Assembly (NCBI RefSeq): GCF_004363095.1
Contig: NZ_SNYO01000003.1
Location: forward strand, 434,001-498,000
From: Actinomycetospora succinea
Lineage (GTDB): Bacteria; Actinomycetota; Actinomycetes; Mycobacteriales; Pseudonocardiaceae
Length of the DNA stretch: 64,000 nt
Reading direction: 5' to 3'
The position numbers and the translations under genes were made by a program. The notes below the pieces were generated by a model, which was given only the letters and a program-made list of their open reading frames with translations, was not told the origin of the DNA and did no database searches. Below, piece after piece: positions 52,707 to 61,117 of the stretch (position 1 is the stretch's first letter; each line of letters opens with the position of its first letter).

Positions 52707-53087
52707 TCACCCCGCGTCGGCGTCGAACGAGCCGAACTCGGCACGATCGACACTCCGCGTTGGGGAGGACGGGCGATGCTGGCCTGCGGTCTCGCCGTCG
52801 TCCGAGAGACGTCCGGCAGCTCGGGCGACGGCGAGCTTGGCGCTCGTCGTCGGGTCGGCGTCGCGCGCGACCACGCCCTCGCTCGCGCTGTTGCGGGGAG
52901 GACGAACACGAGCCTGGCGACGCTCGAGCTCGGCGACGGTCCGCCGGAGGTCGTCGAGAGTGCCGCAGAAGCAGTCGTAGTTGGGCCACAGGATGCCGAG
53001 CCGGTCGGTGAGGTAGTCCCACTCGGCCCGTTCGGCGCGCTCCCGCTCCTTGCGCTGCGTCCTGGTCTCGCCCGGTTCCACCGTCAT
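52707..53087 (-). CDS. Hypothetical ICE protein
   Basis: 126 aa. Basic amphipathic start (GETRTQRKERERAERAEWDYL) then TDRLGILWPNYDCFCGTLDDL and a predicted coiled coil (RRTVAELERRQARV). ATG 53087 overlaps the stop of the DUF4913 gene by 4 bp. Occurs only by context as an accessory transfer protein; no family recognised. Confidence 0.6.
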   Translation of the reverse strand: MTVEPGETRTQRKERERAERAEWDYLTDRLGILWPNYDCFCGTLDDLRRTVAELERRQARVRPPRNSASEGVVARDADPTTSAKLAVARAAGRLSDDGETAGQHRPSSPTRSVDRAEFGSFDADAG

Positions 53088-53809
53088 CGCGACCACCCGG
53101 CTCCGCCGCCTGTGCCGTCGACGGCGGCGCTGATACCCGACCCGTTGCGCCCGGGGTTCTCGGGTGCCGGCTCCGGGGGCGCGTCGTCGCGGGCAGCGGC
53201 CCACCACCAGGCGATCGAGGTCGCGGCGTCAGCACCTAGGACAGGCGTGGCGCCGGCTGGGGCGCTGTTCCAGCCGGGCCGCGTCTGGTGGCGTTCCCGA
53301 GAGCACGAGCCGACCGCACTGCGCAGCCGGCGCACGACCCCGGGTCGTTGGCGGTCGTGCCAGTCACCGGCCAGCTGGACCGACGCGCCGCGGGCTTCGT
53401 AGGCCGCGCGCCAGGCGTGCATGAGCCAGAGCAGCTCCTCGACGACGTCGGGGTGCCACAGCCAGCACTCGGGCAGCACGGCGGCGCCGTCGGGATAGCG
53501 CAGGAAGATCGCGTGCAACCATCGGCACAGCTCGTCGAGCAGGGCGGCGAGGGCTTCGGAGTCGGTCGGGGCGGCCAGCCACGACGGCGCCACAGTAGGG
53601 CCGGGCCGCGTGGGCGTTGCGGCGATGGCGTCGGCGAGCTGGGCGACGGTGCGGGCGAGGTCGTCGACGCGGGTCGGTGTGCCGACCAGCGCGTCCATGC
53701 CGCGGCGGAGGCCGTCGACCTCGCGGGCCAGCCCCGCGAGCGCCTCGACGCGGGCGAACTCCTCGCCGTCGTCCCCAACCCCGGGCGCTCCGGGTGGGCG
53801 GCGGGTCAT
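53084..53809 (-). CDS. DUF4913-like protein
   Basis: 241 aa. The central block LLDELCRWLHAIFLRYPDGA with PECWLWHPDVVEELLWLMHA is characteristic of DUF4913 proteins, common in actinobacterial conjugative elements and of unknown role. N-terminus contains an amphipathic helix; C-terminus is Pro/Gly-rich. ATGA overlap at the upstream end and ATGA at the downstream end. Confidence 0.78.
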   Translation of the reverse strand: MTRRPPGAPGVGDDGEEFARVEALAGLAREVDGLRRGMDALVGTPTRVDDLARTVAQLADAIAATPTRPGPTVAPSWLAAPTDSEALAALLDELCRWLHAIFLRYPDGAAVLPECWLWHPDVVEELLWLMHAWRAAYEARGASVQLAGDWHDRQRPGVVRRLRSAVGSCSRERHQTRPGWNSAPAGATPVLGADAATSIAWWWAAARDDAPPEPAPENPGRNGSGISAAVDGTGGGAGWSR

Positions 53810-55857
53810 CGCCCCGACCCGCCCTCGTTGGCTCCGTCGTGGACGGTCTCGCCGTCCTGAACCTCGGCGGTGTCGGCAACGCCGTTGTCGTTCTCGTGCC
53901 AGCGGGCCAATTGCTCGAGGCGCTGCTCGTTCTCGCCATCGGCGTTCGCGTCCCAGGCGGCGAGCGTGACGCGCAGGTCGTCCATGCGCCGGTTCAACCG
54001 CTGCGGGTCGTCTGGGGCTTCGAGCTGATCGTCGTCGTGATCTCTGGCCGGGTCGCACGTGCCGGCGGCCCACGCGCCGGTGGACGGCCACGACTGACCC
54101 TGCGTGTCCGTGAAGGGGCCCTCGCGACTGTCGGCTCCGCCGTTGCCCACGGCGCCGTCGTCCCATTCCCGTCCCGCGAGGGTGTCTGGCTGGCCCTGCT
54201 CGTCGAGGGGTAGGTCGTCCAACGCGTCGCGGGCGGGGAGCGGAGCGAGGTCAGTGAGGACTTCGAGTCGCTGAGCCTCGGCCCAGGCGTAGGGGTCGGA
54301 GTCGTGCGCACGGTCGGAGAGCACCGCGCGCTCCTGCGCGTCCTGCCATGCGGTCTCGACCTCGGTGAGCGGCCGCGGCCGCCACCCGGGGGCCGGTGCG
54401 GTGTGCTCGTCGAGCCACGCCGTGCGGGCAGCTGCTTCGGCATCGGAGGCGGGTTCCCGCCAGTCGGGCTCGCCGTACTCGGCGGCGGGGTTATAGGGCG
54501 CGGTCTCGTCGGGACGGCTGTCGAGGTAGGCCTCGTGCTGGGTCGCCGTCCAGGTGTCCGGCTGGGTCGCGCGGACCTGGTCGGTCAGCGCTTGATGCTC
54601 GCCGGCGGTCAGCGCGCGGAAGCCGCCCGGCTCCGCCGGGTCGAAGGCGACATGCCCGTCTCGCTCGGCGATCGCGAACGCCGCGTCCCAGTCCCCCGTC
54701 GGTTCAGCTCCCCGAGCCGCATCGCCTCCGGCGAATGCCGGCGTAGCGCCCTCGGTGGCCCGGCCGTCGAGGCGGACCACCTGCCCGGTCTCGGGGTCGG
54801 TGTAGATATCGGCATCTGGGTCGTAGCCCGCGACGTCCACCCCGGCGCCCTGGGCGAGACTCTGCGCCCGGTCGGCCCGCTCCTCGAGGGTCAGCTCCTG
54901 GGCCGCGTAGGGCCGCCAGCCCCCCTCGGGATCGGCTGACGCCTGGTCGGCGGTGAGGACGTGCGCGGTCGGGATGACCTGGCGGGGCCCCGAGTCGTCG
55001 ATCTCCAGCGGTCGGAGCGCGTGGTCGAGCTCTTGGCGCCACGTCGTGCTTTCGGCGGCGAGGGCGTGGTCGTAGTCCTCGCGGACCAGCCCGATGTAAC
55101 CGGCGACCTGGGCCGGGATGCTCACCGCGGGATGCCCGTCCGCGCGGCGTTCGGCCTCGGCCCAGGCGGCGTCGAGGTCGCGCCGCGCAGCGGCCTGGTC
55201 GGCTGGGCTGCCAGTGTGGGCGAGCTCGTCGCAGCGCTCGGCCCGGGCGATGAGCTCCCGGGCGGTGAGCTCGCCGACCGGCACGGTCAGGCCCGGGGTC
55301 GGCCAGCGAGGCGCCTCGGCCGGTGCCTCCTCGCTCTGGGTGTTGCGGTCCTCGTGGGTGCGGTCGGGCATCGGGAGCTCCTCGGTGGAAGCGATGGCTG
55401 CGTCGAGCTCGTCGTCGGGCTCGTCGGTGAGGGGGCCGCGGTAGCGGTCGTGGTCGAAGGCGGCCCCGGCGGCCGTGGCGGCCTGTTCGGCGCGCTCGAC
55501 GTCCATCGCGTACTCGGTGCGGGCGTGCTCGGCTGTGGCTCCGGTGGCCGCGGCGATGTCACGCCAGGTGGCGCCCTCGGCGCGGGCGGCGGCCACGGTC
55601 TGCCAGCGCCATCCGGCCAGCCGGCTGGCGAGCTCGTGCTGTGCAGCGAGCGCCTCGGTCGCGGACGGCGCGGCCGGCTGTCCGTCGGCATCGAGCAGGG
55701 AGTGGAGGGCGGCGGCACGTTCGGTGTCGCCGTCGGTGTGGGCGCGGTGCGCAGCCTGGGCGAGAACGTCCCGGCTGTTCCACGCCTGCCAGGTCGCCAG
55801 CAGTCGCTGCATGCTCGGCACCGGCGTCGACAGGTTCGCCGATTCAGGGCTGGTCAT
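53806..55857 (-). CDS. Large acidic protein of the transfer operon
   Basis: 683 aa, strongly acidic and Ala-rich. An early region (GWRWQTVAAARAEGATWRDIAAATGATAEHARTEY) looks like a helix-turn-helix; the rest is long, low-complexity and coiled, with Trp-containing repeats such as GGWRPYAAQELT and AWLDEHTAPAPGWRP. No enzymatic motif seen. The start at 55857 overlaps the VirD4 stop (ATGA), preferred over the Met three codons upstream. May be a scaffold or entry protein. Confidence 0.7.
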   Translation of the reverse strand: MTSPESANLSTPVPSMQRLLATWQAWNSRDVLAQAAHRAHTDGDTERAAALHSLLDADGQPAAPSATEALAAQHELASRLAGWRWQTVAAARAEGATWRDIAAATGATAEHARTEYAMDVERAEQAATAAGAAFDHDRYRGPLTDEPDDELDAAIASTEELPMPDRTHEDRNTQSEEAPAEAPRWPTPGLTVPVGELTARELIARAERCDELAHTGSPADQAAARRDLDAAWAEAERRADGHPAVSIPAQVAGYIGLVREDYDHALAAESTTWRQELDHALRPLEIDDSGPRQVIPTAHVLTADQASADPEGGWRPYAAQELTLEERADRAQSLAQGAGVDVAGYDPDADIYTDPETGQVVRLDGRATEGATPAFAGGDAARGAEPTGDWDAAFAIAERDGHVAFDPAEPGGFRALTAGEHQALTDQVRATQPDTWTATQHEAYLDSRPDETAPYNPAAEYGEPDWREPASDAEAAARTAWLDEHTAPAPGWRPRPLTEVETAWQDAQERAVLSDRAHDSDPYAWAEAQRLEVLTDLAPLPARDALDDLPLDEQGQPDTLAGREWDDGAVGNGGADSREGPFTDTQGQSWPSTGAWAAGTCDPARDHDDDQLEAPDDPQRLNRRMDDLRVTLAAWDANADGENEQRLEQLARWHENDNGVADTAEVQDGETVHDGANEGGSGR

Positions 55858-57710
55858 CGCCGCCACCCCCGCTCAGCAGTGGGGCCGTGCTCTCCGATCA
55901 CTGGCTCGACGGTCGGGTCGACGTCGATCACCAGCGGCGCGCCGCCGCTCGGCGTCCTGGTGGAGGACGGGTCTGCTCGATGCACCGTCATCCGTTGCCG
56001 CAGCGCCGGCAGGCCAACACGGACCCACGCGCGGGCCTGCCGCCAGTGGCGGTGGGCCGATTTGCGCCACCGGGTGGCTGTGGAGGGCCGATCCTGATGA
56101 GCGCGGACGTCCGGCCGGGTCCAGGCCATGCGGGCCTGCCCGATCACCGGTGCGATCCCGCGCCGGTAGACCACGACCTTGCCGGTCGGGAGGTTCGCGA
56201 GCTGGGCGGGGGCGAGCACCGGCACCTTGCGTACCGTCCGGCTGGCGACGCGCCCGTTCAGGTCGGTGGTGGTGATTCGCTCGTCGCGCTCCCCAGCCAG
56301 GGTCGACCAGAACTGCAGGTCGGACTGGTCGCGCGTGCCGCCGAACAGCATCACCGAGGCGGTGTTGTTCAGGATGGTCGCGGTCTTGTGCTCCCCGTAG
56401 CGGGCGAGCAGCTGCGCGCGGGACTGGAACGGGGCGATGATCGTGACCCCGCGTCCGCCCATGTCCGCGGTCCAGTTCTCCAACGGCACCGGGCTGATCA
56501 GCGCGGCCTCGTCGAGCGCGAGCAGCAGCGGCGGGTCCAGTCGACCCGACGGCATGCCCACGGCGAGCCGGCGCGCCTCGCGGGCGATGTGCCCGGTCAG
56601 CGCGCACACCAGAGGTCCGGTGTCGGCCTCCTCGGCGCCGAGCAGGAACACCGTCGCTCGCGAATCGAGCAAGGCTTCGACGTCGAACGGCTGGTCCGTG
56701 GGTGCCGCGGCGGCCGCGGCGTCGGGATGGTTCAGCCACCCCAGCGCCGGCATGATCGAGTTCGTGATGCTGGTGCGGGTCCGGTCGTTGGTGGACACGA
56801 ACTGCTCGGCGGCCTTATCGAAGGTCTCCACCTGACTGCGGCGCAGCAGCGCAGGCACCTCGCGGGCGGCGCGGTCGTTGTCGGCGACCCAGCCGAGCAC
56901 GTCGCGCATCGACCCCCCACCGAGCGCCGCGGCGTGCAGTAACGCCGCCAGTACCCGGCGGGCTTGGGCGTCCCACCGCTCGGCATCCCCGCTCGAGGCG
57001 CGGGACGTGGCGGCGACCATGTCGGTGGCGCGCTCGACCGCGGTCACCGGGTTCGTACAGCCGGTCAGCGGGTCGAAGCTGATCGTCGAGCGGATACCGC
57101 CGAGCCCGACCGCGTTGAAGACGAACACCGGACCCCGGGACCTCTGCCGGATCGGCGCGCACAGCTCCAGCAGGTCGGTCCGGGTGGAGGTGACGACCGC
57201 GGCACCTGGGGCGTCGAGCACCCGGCCGGCGAGCCAGCCGGTCTTGCCGGTACGCGGCCCACCGAACACCAGGGTCACGTCCTCGACCGAGGACCACACC
57301 CGCTGCACACCGACCCGGCACAGCTCCACCCCGACCGCCGAGGTCGGCAGCCTCAGGCGCTCCCGGCGCGACAGCCCCGCCAGCGTCGGGCGCACCGTTC
57401 CGGCGCGGTGGCGGGTCGCCGTAGTGCCCGCGTGGCGGGCGATGTCGAGGGTGGACGCGACGCCGGCGCGGCGCCGGGATCGCGCCGACCACCGAGTGAT
57501 CGTCGCCCGCGACCGCGACCAGCGGTGCCAGCCCACGAGCATGAGCAGCCCGCCGGCGACCACCAGCCCAGGCCACGACAGGGCCTGCAGCAGCGTCACC
57601 GCGGGCAGGAGCGCCAGCAGCCCCGGCACGCACGCCCACAGCCGCGCGCCCCGCGCGACCAGCACCACCGTCACCCCGGCCAACAGGACCAAGATCAGCA
57701 GCGTGGTCAT
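55854..57710 (-). CDS. VirD4/TraG-type coupling protein
   Basis: Membrane ATPase that brings relaxase-bound DNA to the transfer channel. 618 aa. Two N-terminal helices (to about 60) precede Walker A GGPRTGKT (150-157); LLLALDEAALISPV is Walker B; a TraM-recognition-like region (GGRGVTIIAPFQSRAQL) follows. ATG 57710 overlaps the preceding stop by one base. No VirB4 or pore-protein genes are visible here, so those must be outside or supplied by another system. Confidence 0.9.
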   Translation of the reverse strand: MTTLLILVLLAGVTVVLVARGARLWACVPGLLALLPAVTLLQALSWPGLVVAGGLLMLVGWHRWSRSRATITRWSARSRRRAGVASTLDIARHAGTTATRHRAGTVRPTLAGLSRRERLRLPTSAVGVELCRVGVQRVWSSVEDVTLVFGGPRTGKTGWLAGRVLDAPGAAVVTSTRTDLLELCAPIRQRSRGPVFVFNAVGLGGIRSTISFDPLTGCTNPVTAVERATDMVAATSRASSGDAERWDAQARRVLAALLHAAALGGGSMRDVLGWVADNDRAAREVPALLRRSQVETFDKAAEQFVSTNDRTRTSITNSIMPALGWLNHPDAAAAAAPTDQPFDVEALLDSRATVFLLGAEEADTGPLVCALTGHIAREARRLAVGMPSGRLDPPLLLALDEAALISPVPLENWTADMGGRGVTIIAPFQSRAQLLARYGEHKTATILNNTASVMLFGGTRDQSDLQFWSTLAGERDERITTTDLNGRVASRTVRKVPVLAPAQLANLPTGKVVVYRRGIAPVIGQARMAWTRPDVRAHQDRPSTATRWRKSAHRHWRQARAWVRVGLPALRQRMTVHRADPSSTRTPSGGAPLVIDVDPTVEPVIGEHGPTAERGWRR

Positions 57711-58069
57711 CACCGCGACCACCCGCCCTCACCCGGACGGCCCGCGGCGTCGGCGAGGCCTGTGGTGTCGGCGAGCCAGTAGCCGCCGGCGCGGTGGGCG
57801 AGCTGGAAGTGCACCCCATCACCGGTGATGCGGCGGGCCCATGCCTGCGCAGCGTCGTCGGTCATCGGTTCGTCAGTACGACCGACCAGCGCGCCGTCGA
57901 TGAACAGCGCCCACGTGATCGGCCCGCCGCACGGGGCCTCGCCGAGCTCCAAACCGAGTGCGCTCCGGGCGAGGTCGGCGCGGATGAGCTCCACCCCGAG
58001 CAGGAGGGGCGCAGCACGATCCTGGGTGGAGAACGAGACTCGCGGGTTCGCTGTCGGACGGCTAGACAT
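57710..58069 (-). CDS. Hypothetical protein of the transfer operon
   Basis: 119 aa; AAGGAGACGAGG precedes the ATG at 58069. A compact domain (PLLLGVELIRADLARSALGLELG, GPITWALFIDGALVGRTDE) suggests a small globular fold. Unrecognised. Sits between the coupling-protein gene and a zinc-ribbon-like gene and overlaps both. Confidence 0.55.
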   Translation of the reverse strand: MSSRPTANPRVSFSTQDRAAPLLLGVELIRADLARSALGLELGEAPCGGPITWALFIDGALVGRTDEPMTDDAAQAWARRITGDGVHFQLAHRAGGYWLADTTGLADAAGRPGEGGWSR

Positions 58070-58610
58070 CCTCGTCTCCTTCTGTGTGCTCGTCGGTCTC
58101 ACGTCGCCACGCCTCGAGCGCCGTACTGCGCCGGGCGCAGTCAGGGACATGGCCGACCTCGCGGTCGTCGGGGTGCGAGGCGAACGGGCCGCTGTCGCGC
58201 ACCCGGCCCCGGCACGTCGTGCACGTCCACACGGCCGAAGCCGGCTGGGTGCCGGGCGCGGGAGGAGGCGGTCGGTGCTCGATGAGCCACTCCCACGCCG
58301 CCTGGTCGCGAGTCGTCAGGTCGGGTTCAGCGGGAAGGCCGAGCGCCTCGCCAACGGCGTCCCAGGTGTGGCCTGCGCCTCGAGCACGCAGTGCCCAGTC
58401 CCGCAGCGCGCCCGCCGCGACGTCGGCGACCAGCCGGCCTGCTTTCACCCCGGCGAGCGGGTCGTCGAGCACGGGGCGGGACAGCCCGTGGATGCCCTGG
58501 ACGGGCTCCCTCTGCTCGACGGTGCCGAAGGCGGCGACGGCCACTCGGCGCACGTGCTCGCGTGTCGACCACGCCGCCTGCTCACGCCGACTCGTCTCGA
58601 TGGCGCTCAC
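58062..58610 (-). CDS. Hypothetical protein with C-terminal zinc-ribbon-like motif
   Basis: 182 aa. GTG at 58610 overlaps the whiB stop (GTGA). The N-terminal half includes a helix-turn-helix-like WALRARGAGHTWDAVGEALG; the C-terminus has CTTCRG and a later HVPDCARR, enough for a zinc ribbon. Possibly a regulator acting with WhiB. No family recognised. Confidence 0.6.
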   Translation of the reverse strand: MSAIETSRREQAAWSTREHVRRVAVAAFGTVEQREPVQGIHGLSRPVLDDPLAGVKAGRLVADVAAGALRDWALRARGAGHTWDAVGEALGLPAEPDLTTRDQAAWEWLIEHRPPPPAPGTQPASAVWTCTTCRGRVRDSGPFASHPDDREVGHVPDCARRSTALEAWRRETDEHTEGDEDV

Positions 58611-59008
58611 CGGGAACCACCTCGATGGCAGGGCGCCGCGTGCTCGGTGGGCAGGCGGGAAGCCCATCGCGCGATGGTGCGAGCGCTCACGCCGTACTCG
58701 GCCGCGACCTCGGGCTGGGACGAGCCGGCCTCGAGGAGACGGACCCACCGCGGCTTCCGCTCGACAGGGCGCTCGCGCTGTGCCCGCGCCCGACGACGCT
58801 CGTGCTCGGTCATCCCACCCGCGACGCCGTGCGGGAGACGCTCGAACGCGTCCGTGAGGCACTTCTCGCGTACCGGGCAGCTGCGACACACCGCCTTCGC
58901 GGCCGCGACCTGCTGACGCACCCGGGGCTCGTCCGACGGTTCCGGGAAGAACAGCTCCGGGTCCACACCTCGGCACGCGGCCCGTACCCGCCAGTTCGTG
59001 TCAGCCAT
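58607..59008 (-). CDS. WhiB-family iron-sulphur regulator
   Basis: 133 aa. Four cluster-binding Cys at 12, 41, 44 and 50 (CRSCPVREKC) and the following HGVAGGMTEHERR signature. Residues after 80 form an added helix-turn-helix-like tail (SSQPEVAAEYGVSARTIARW). WhiB proteins bind RNA polymerase sigma factors and respond to redox; in actinobacterial ICEs they control transfer genes. Overlaps ssb by 8 bp. Confidence 0.92.
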   Translation of the reverse strand: MADTNWRVRAACRGVDPELFFPEPSDEPRVRQQVAAAKAVCRSCPVREKCLTDAFERLPHGVAGGMTEHERRRARAQRERPVERKPRWVRLLEAGSSQPEVAAEYGVSARTIARWASRLPTEHAAPCHRGGSR

Positions 59009-59441
59009 GGCCGCCCACCAGGTCCTCCGCCTGGTCGTCGACGTCCTGGGCCGTGCCCGCGACGTCCCCTCGCGTGGGTGCCGTGGTGCGCTGCGGGCGG
59101 GCCGTGGCGTATCGCAGCGACACCCCGAGCTCGTCGACCTCGAGCTCGATCACCTGTCGGCGCTGGCCCTCCGCGGTCTCGAACGACCGCTGCCGCAGCC
59201 GACCGGTCACGACCACTCGGTCGCCCTTGCTCAGCGACTCCGCGGCATGCTCGGCGAGCGGGCCCCATGCGACAGAGCGCAGGAAGAGCGCATCCCCGTC
59301 CACCCAGTCACCGCTCGACCGATCGAAGCGACGCGGTGTCGAGGCCACCGTGAGCCCCGCCCGTGCCGCTCCGCTGGGCAGGTACCGGAGCTCCGGGGCG
59401 TCCGTGAGGTTGCCGACGATGGTCAGCGTGGTCTCGTTCAT
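59001..59441 (-). CDS. ssb: Single-stranded DNA-binding protein of element D
   Basis: 146 aa OB-fold protein: TTLTIVGNLTDAPELRYLP, WGPLAEHAAESLSKGDRVVVTGRL and RQVIELEVDELG are the SSB signatures. Lacks the usual acidic DDDIPF tail of chromosomal SSB. Likely protects transferred strands. GAGGAG ahead of ATG 59441. First gene of the minus-strand operon that runs to traA; its leader contains the structured repeat at 59516. Confidence 0.88.
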   Translation of the reverse strand: MNETTLTIVGNLTDAPELRYLPSGAARAGLTVASTPRRFDRSSGDWVDGDALFLRSVAWGPLAEHAAESLSKGDRVVVTGRLRQRSFETAEGQRRQVIELEVDELGVSLRYATARPQRTTAPTRGDVAGTAQDVDDQAEDLVGGHG

Positions 59442-59515
59442 CTCGATCTCCTCAGGTCTGACCAGCTGCGACAGCCGCACAGCTGGGTCGTGAGTCCCGC
59501 CGGTGGCGGGTGAAG

Positions 59516-59651
59516 GCGTCCTGGCTGCCTCCACCCCGCGTGCGGGCGCCGCGGGCCGTCGAGGTCTCCCGGGTCAAGGGCCGGACTCGTCCGGCCGCGC
59601 AGCGGCGCCGCAGGCGCCCTTGAGGCGGGAGGAACGGCCCGCTCAAGCTCG
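59516..59651 (-). ncRNA. Candidate structured RNA element, copy 2
   Basis: Homologous to 44146-44276. Same architecture: TCAAGGGC/GCCCTTGA outer stem (59574-59581 with 59616-59623), hairpin CCGGAC-TC-GTCCGG, hairpin GCCGC-GCA-GCGGC (59594-59606), and a separate hairpin CCCGC-GT-GCGGG (59535-59546). The second hairpin has C-G where copy 1 has T-A. Lies in the 302-bp leader of ssb (59442-59743), which holds no other feature I can identify. Confidence 0.5.
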
Positions 59652-59743
59652 GCGGGACACATCTGGTGGGCGCCACTCCAGCGGCTCCGGCCGGCTCCTC
59701 GGCCTCGCGGCCTTTGGCGCTCGGCCGGCGGTTGCGTTGGGCT

Positions 59744-59971
59744 CTAGCGGTCCGTGGTCGCGCTCGAAGCGCCTGAGAGGGCCGGCGTGGTGGCGTCGTC
59801 CACGGCTGACATCAGCCCGCCGATCGCGGCCGGCAGGCCCTGCCCGACTGGGGTGCCGATGAACAGCACCAGCGCGACGAGGGAGAACACGACGGCTCCC
59901 GCGGCGGACCGCGTCTTCGCGCAGATGAACGCGCCCAAGATCGCGAAGAGAATCAGCAGGCCGACGCTCAT
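59744..59971 (-). CDS. Small two-helix membrane protein
   Basis: 75 aa, two hydrophobic helices (LLILFAILGAFICA and GAVVFSLVALVLFIGTPVG) followed by a short polar tail. GAGGAGG precedes the ATG; the ATG overlaps the stop of the excisionase-like gene (ATGA). Element-encoded membrane protein of unknown role. Confidence 0.65.
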   Translation of the reverse strand: MSVGLLILFAILGAFICAKTRSAAGAVVFSLVALVLFIGTPVGQGLPAAIGGLMSAVDDATTPALSGASSATTDR

Positions 59972-60216
59972 GACCGGCCTCCTCGGAGAACGTCAAGCAT
60001 GGCGGAGTCGCCGTCGGATCGCTCGGCGGTCGCCTCCTCGACGAGTCCATCGATGACCGCGGCGGGGATCAGGAGGCGACCACGAATGCGGATCGCCCGC
60101 AGCTCGCCAGAATTGATCGCGCGGTAGACCGTCATGCGCGACATCTTGAACATTGCGGCGACCTCGGCCACGTCGTAGAACGTCGGCGCTGTCGCAGTCC
60201 TCTCGTTGAGTGTCAC
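59968..60216 (-). CDS. Excisionase-like helix-turn-helix protein
   Basis: 82 aa. A MerR/Xis-type winged helix: FYDVAEVAAMFKMSRMTVYRAI followed by GELRAIRIRGRLLIPAAVID. Such proteins help integrases excise elements or act as small regulators. GTG start behind GGAGGAC. Divergent from the XRE gene at 60370 across 153 bp with an inverted repeat. Whether it is a true excisionase cannot be told while the integrase is not in view. Confidence 0.78.
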   Translation of the reverse strand: MTLNERTATAPTFYDVAEVAAMFKMSRMTVYRAINSGELRAIRIRGRLLIPAAVIDGLVEEATAERSDGDSAMLDVLRGGRS

Positions 60217-60313
60217 ATTGTCCTCCGAAGCTCCTCCGTGCTCACCGAGTGGCGGCGAGGCAACGCAAGAGTGCGGAAAAAGCAGGGGACGCCTACACCA
60301 TCAGGCAGGACAA

Positions 60314-60349
60314 CTAGGGACGTCTTCGCTAGACTAAAGTCGTCCCTAG
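60314..60349. promoter_or_regulatory. Inverted repeat in xis/XRE divergent region
   Basis: CTAGGGACG (60314-60322) and CGTCCCTAG (60341-60349), perfect 9-bp arms around 18 bases holding a TAGACT-like -10 box. A probable operator for the XRE regulator, controlling both directions. Confidence 0.55.
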
Positions 60350-60369
60350 GCACGGCCTGGAGGTCAGAG

Positions 60370-61113
60370 ATGGCCAATGAACGTCTCCGTGACGCGCTGA
60401 TGCACGCCGGGCACTCCACGGCCACAGCCGCCGACCAGGTCGGGGTCGACGCGAAGACAGTCGAACGCTGGCTCACCCAGGATCGGGTGCCCTACCCCCG
60501 TCATCGCGGTGCTCTGGCGGCCCTCGTCGACCGGAGCGAGTCGTACCTGTGGCCCGATGCCGTACCAGCTCAGCGACAGAAGAAGGCCGCGACCTCGGAG
60601 ATCGTCGAGACGTTTCCGCACCGCAGCGACGTGCCGCTCCACCTGTGGGATGACCTTCTCCAACGATCCTCAGAGCGGATCGACGTGCTGGTGCACGCTG
60701 GGCAGTTCCTCCACGAACGCGCAGGCTTCATCTCCACGGTGAAGGCCAAGGCGGAGTCCGGCGTCGACGTCCGGATCGCGTTCGGCGCGCCCGAGAGCAC
60801 CGCCACCGAGCTCCGCAGCACCGAGGAGAAGCTCGGTCCTGGCGTCCTGGGGGCCCGCATCCGGTACGGCCTCGCGAGCTACCGACCGCTCCTCCACACC
60901 GCCGGTGTCGAGTTCCGCTTCCACGAGACGACGCTGTACAACTCCATCTTCCGGTTTGACGATGAGATGATCGTCAACATGCACGTCTTCGGCGTTCCGG
61001 GTCCGCACGCTCCCGCAATGCATCTCCGCAAGCTGGCGGCGGGCGATGTCTTCGACACCTATGAGCGCAGTTTCGTGGACGTGTGGGAGCTGTCGAAGCC
61101 GGCCGAGTGGTAG
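60370..61113 (+). CDS. XRE regulator with C-terminal effector domain
   Basis: 247 aa. N-terminal helix-turn-helix (LRDALMHAGHSTATAADQVGVDAKTVERWLT) followed by a domain seen in actinobacterial regulators paired with NUDIX enzymes (LHLWDDLLQRSSERIDVLVHAGQFLHER, later FDDEMIVNMHVFGVPGPHAP). The start at 60370 follows GAGGTCAGAG. It is followed four bases later by a NUDIX gene, and the pair is typical of element control regions. Confidence 0.82.
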   Translation: MANERLRDALMHAGHSTATAADQVGVDAKTVERWLTQDRVPYPRHRGALAALVDRSESYLWPDAVPAQRQKKAATSEIVETFPHRSDVPLHLWDDLLQRSSERIDVLVHAGQFLHERAGFISTVKAKAESGVDVRIAFGAPESTATELRSTEEKLGPGVLGARIRYGLASYRPLLHTAGVEFRFHETTLYNSIFRFDDEMIVNMHVFGVPGPHAPAMHLRKLAAGDVFDTYERSFVDVWELSKPAEW

Positions 61114-61117
61114 TGAC

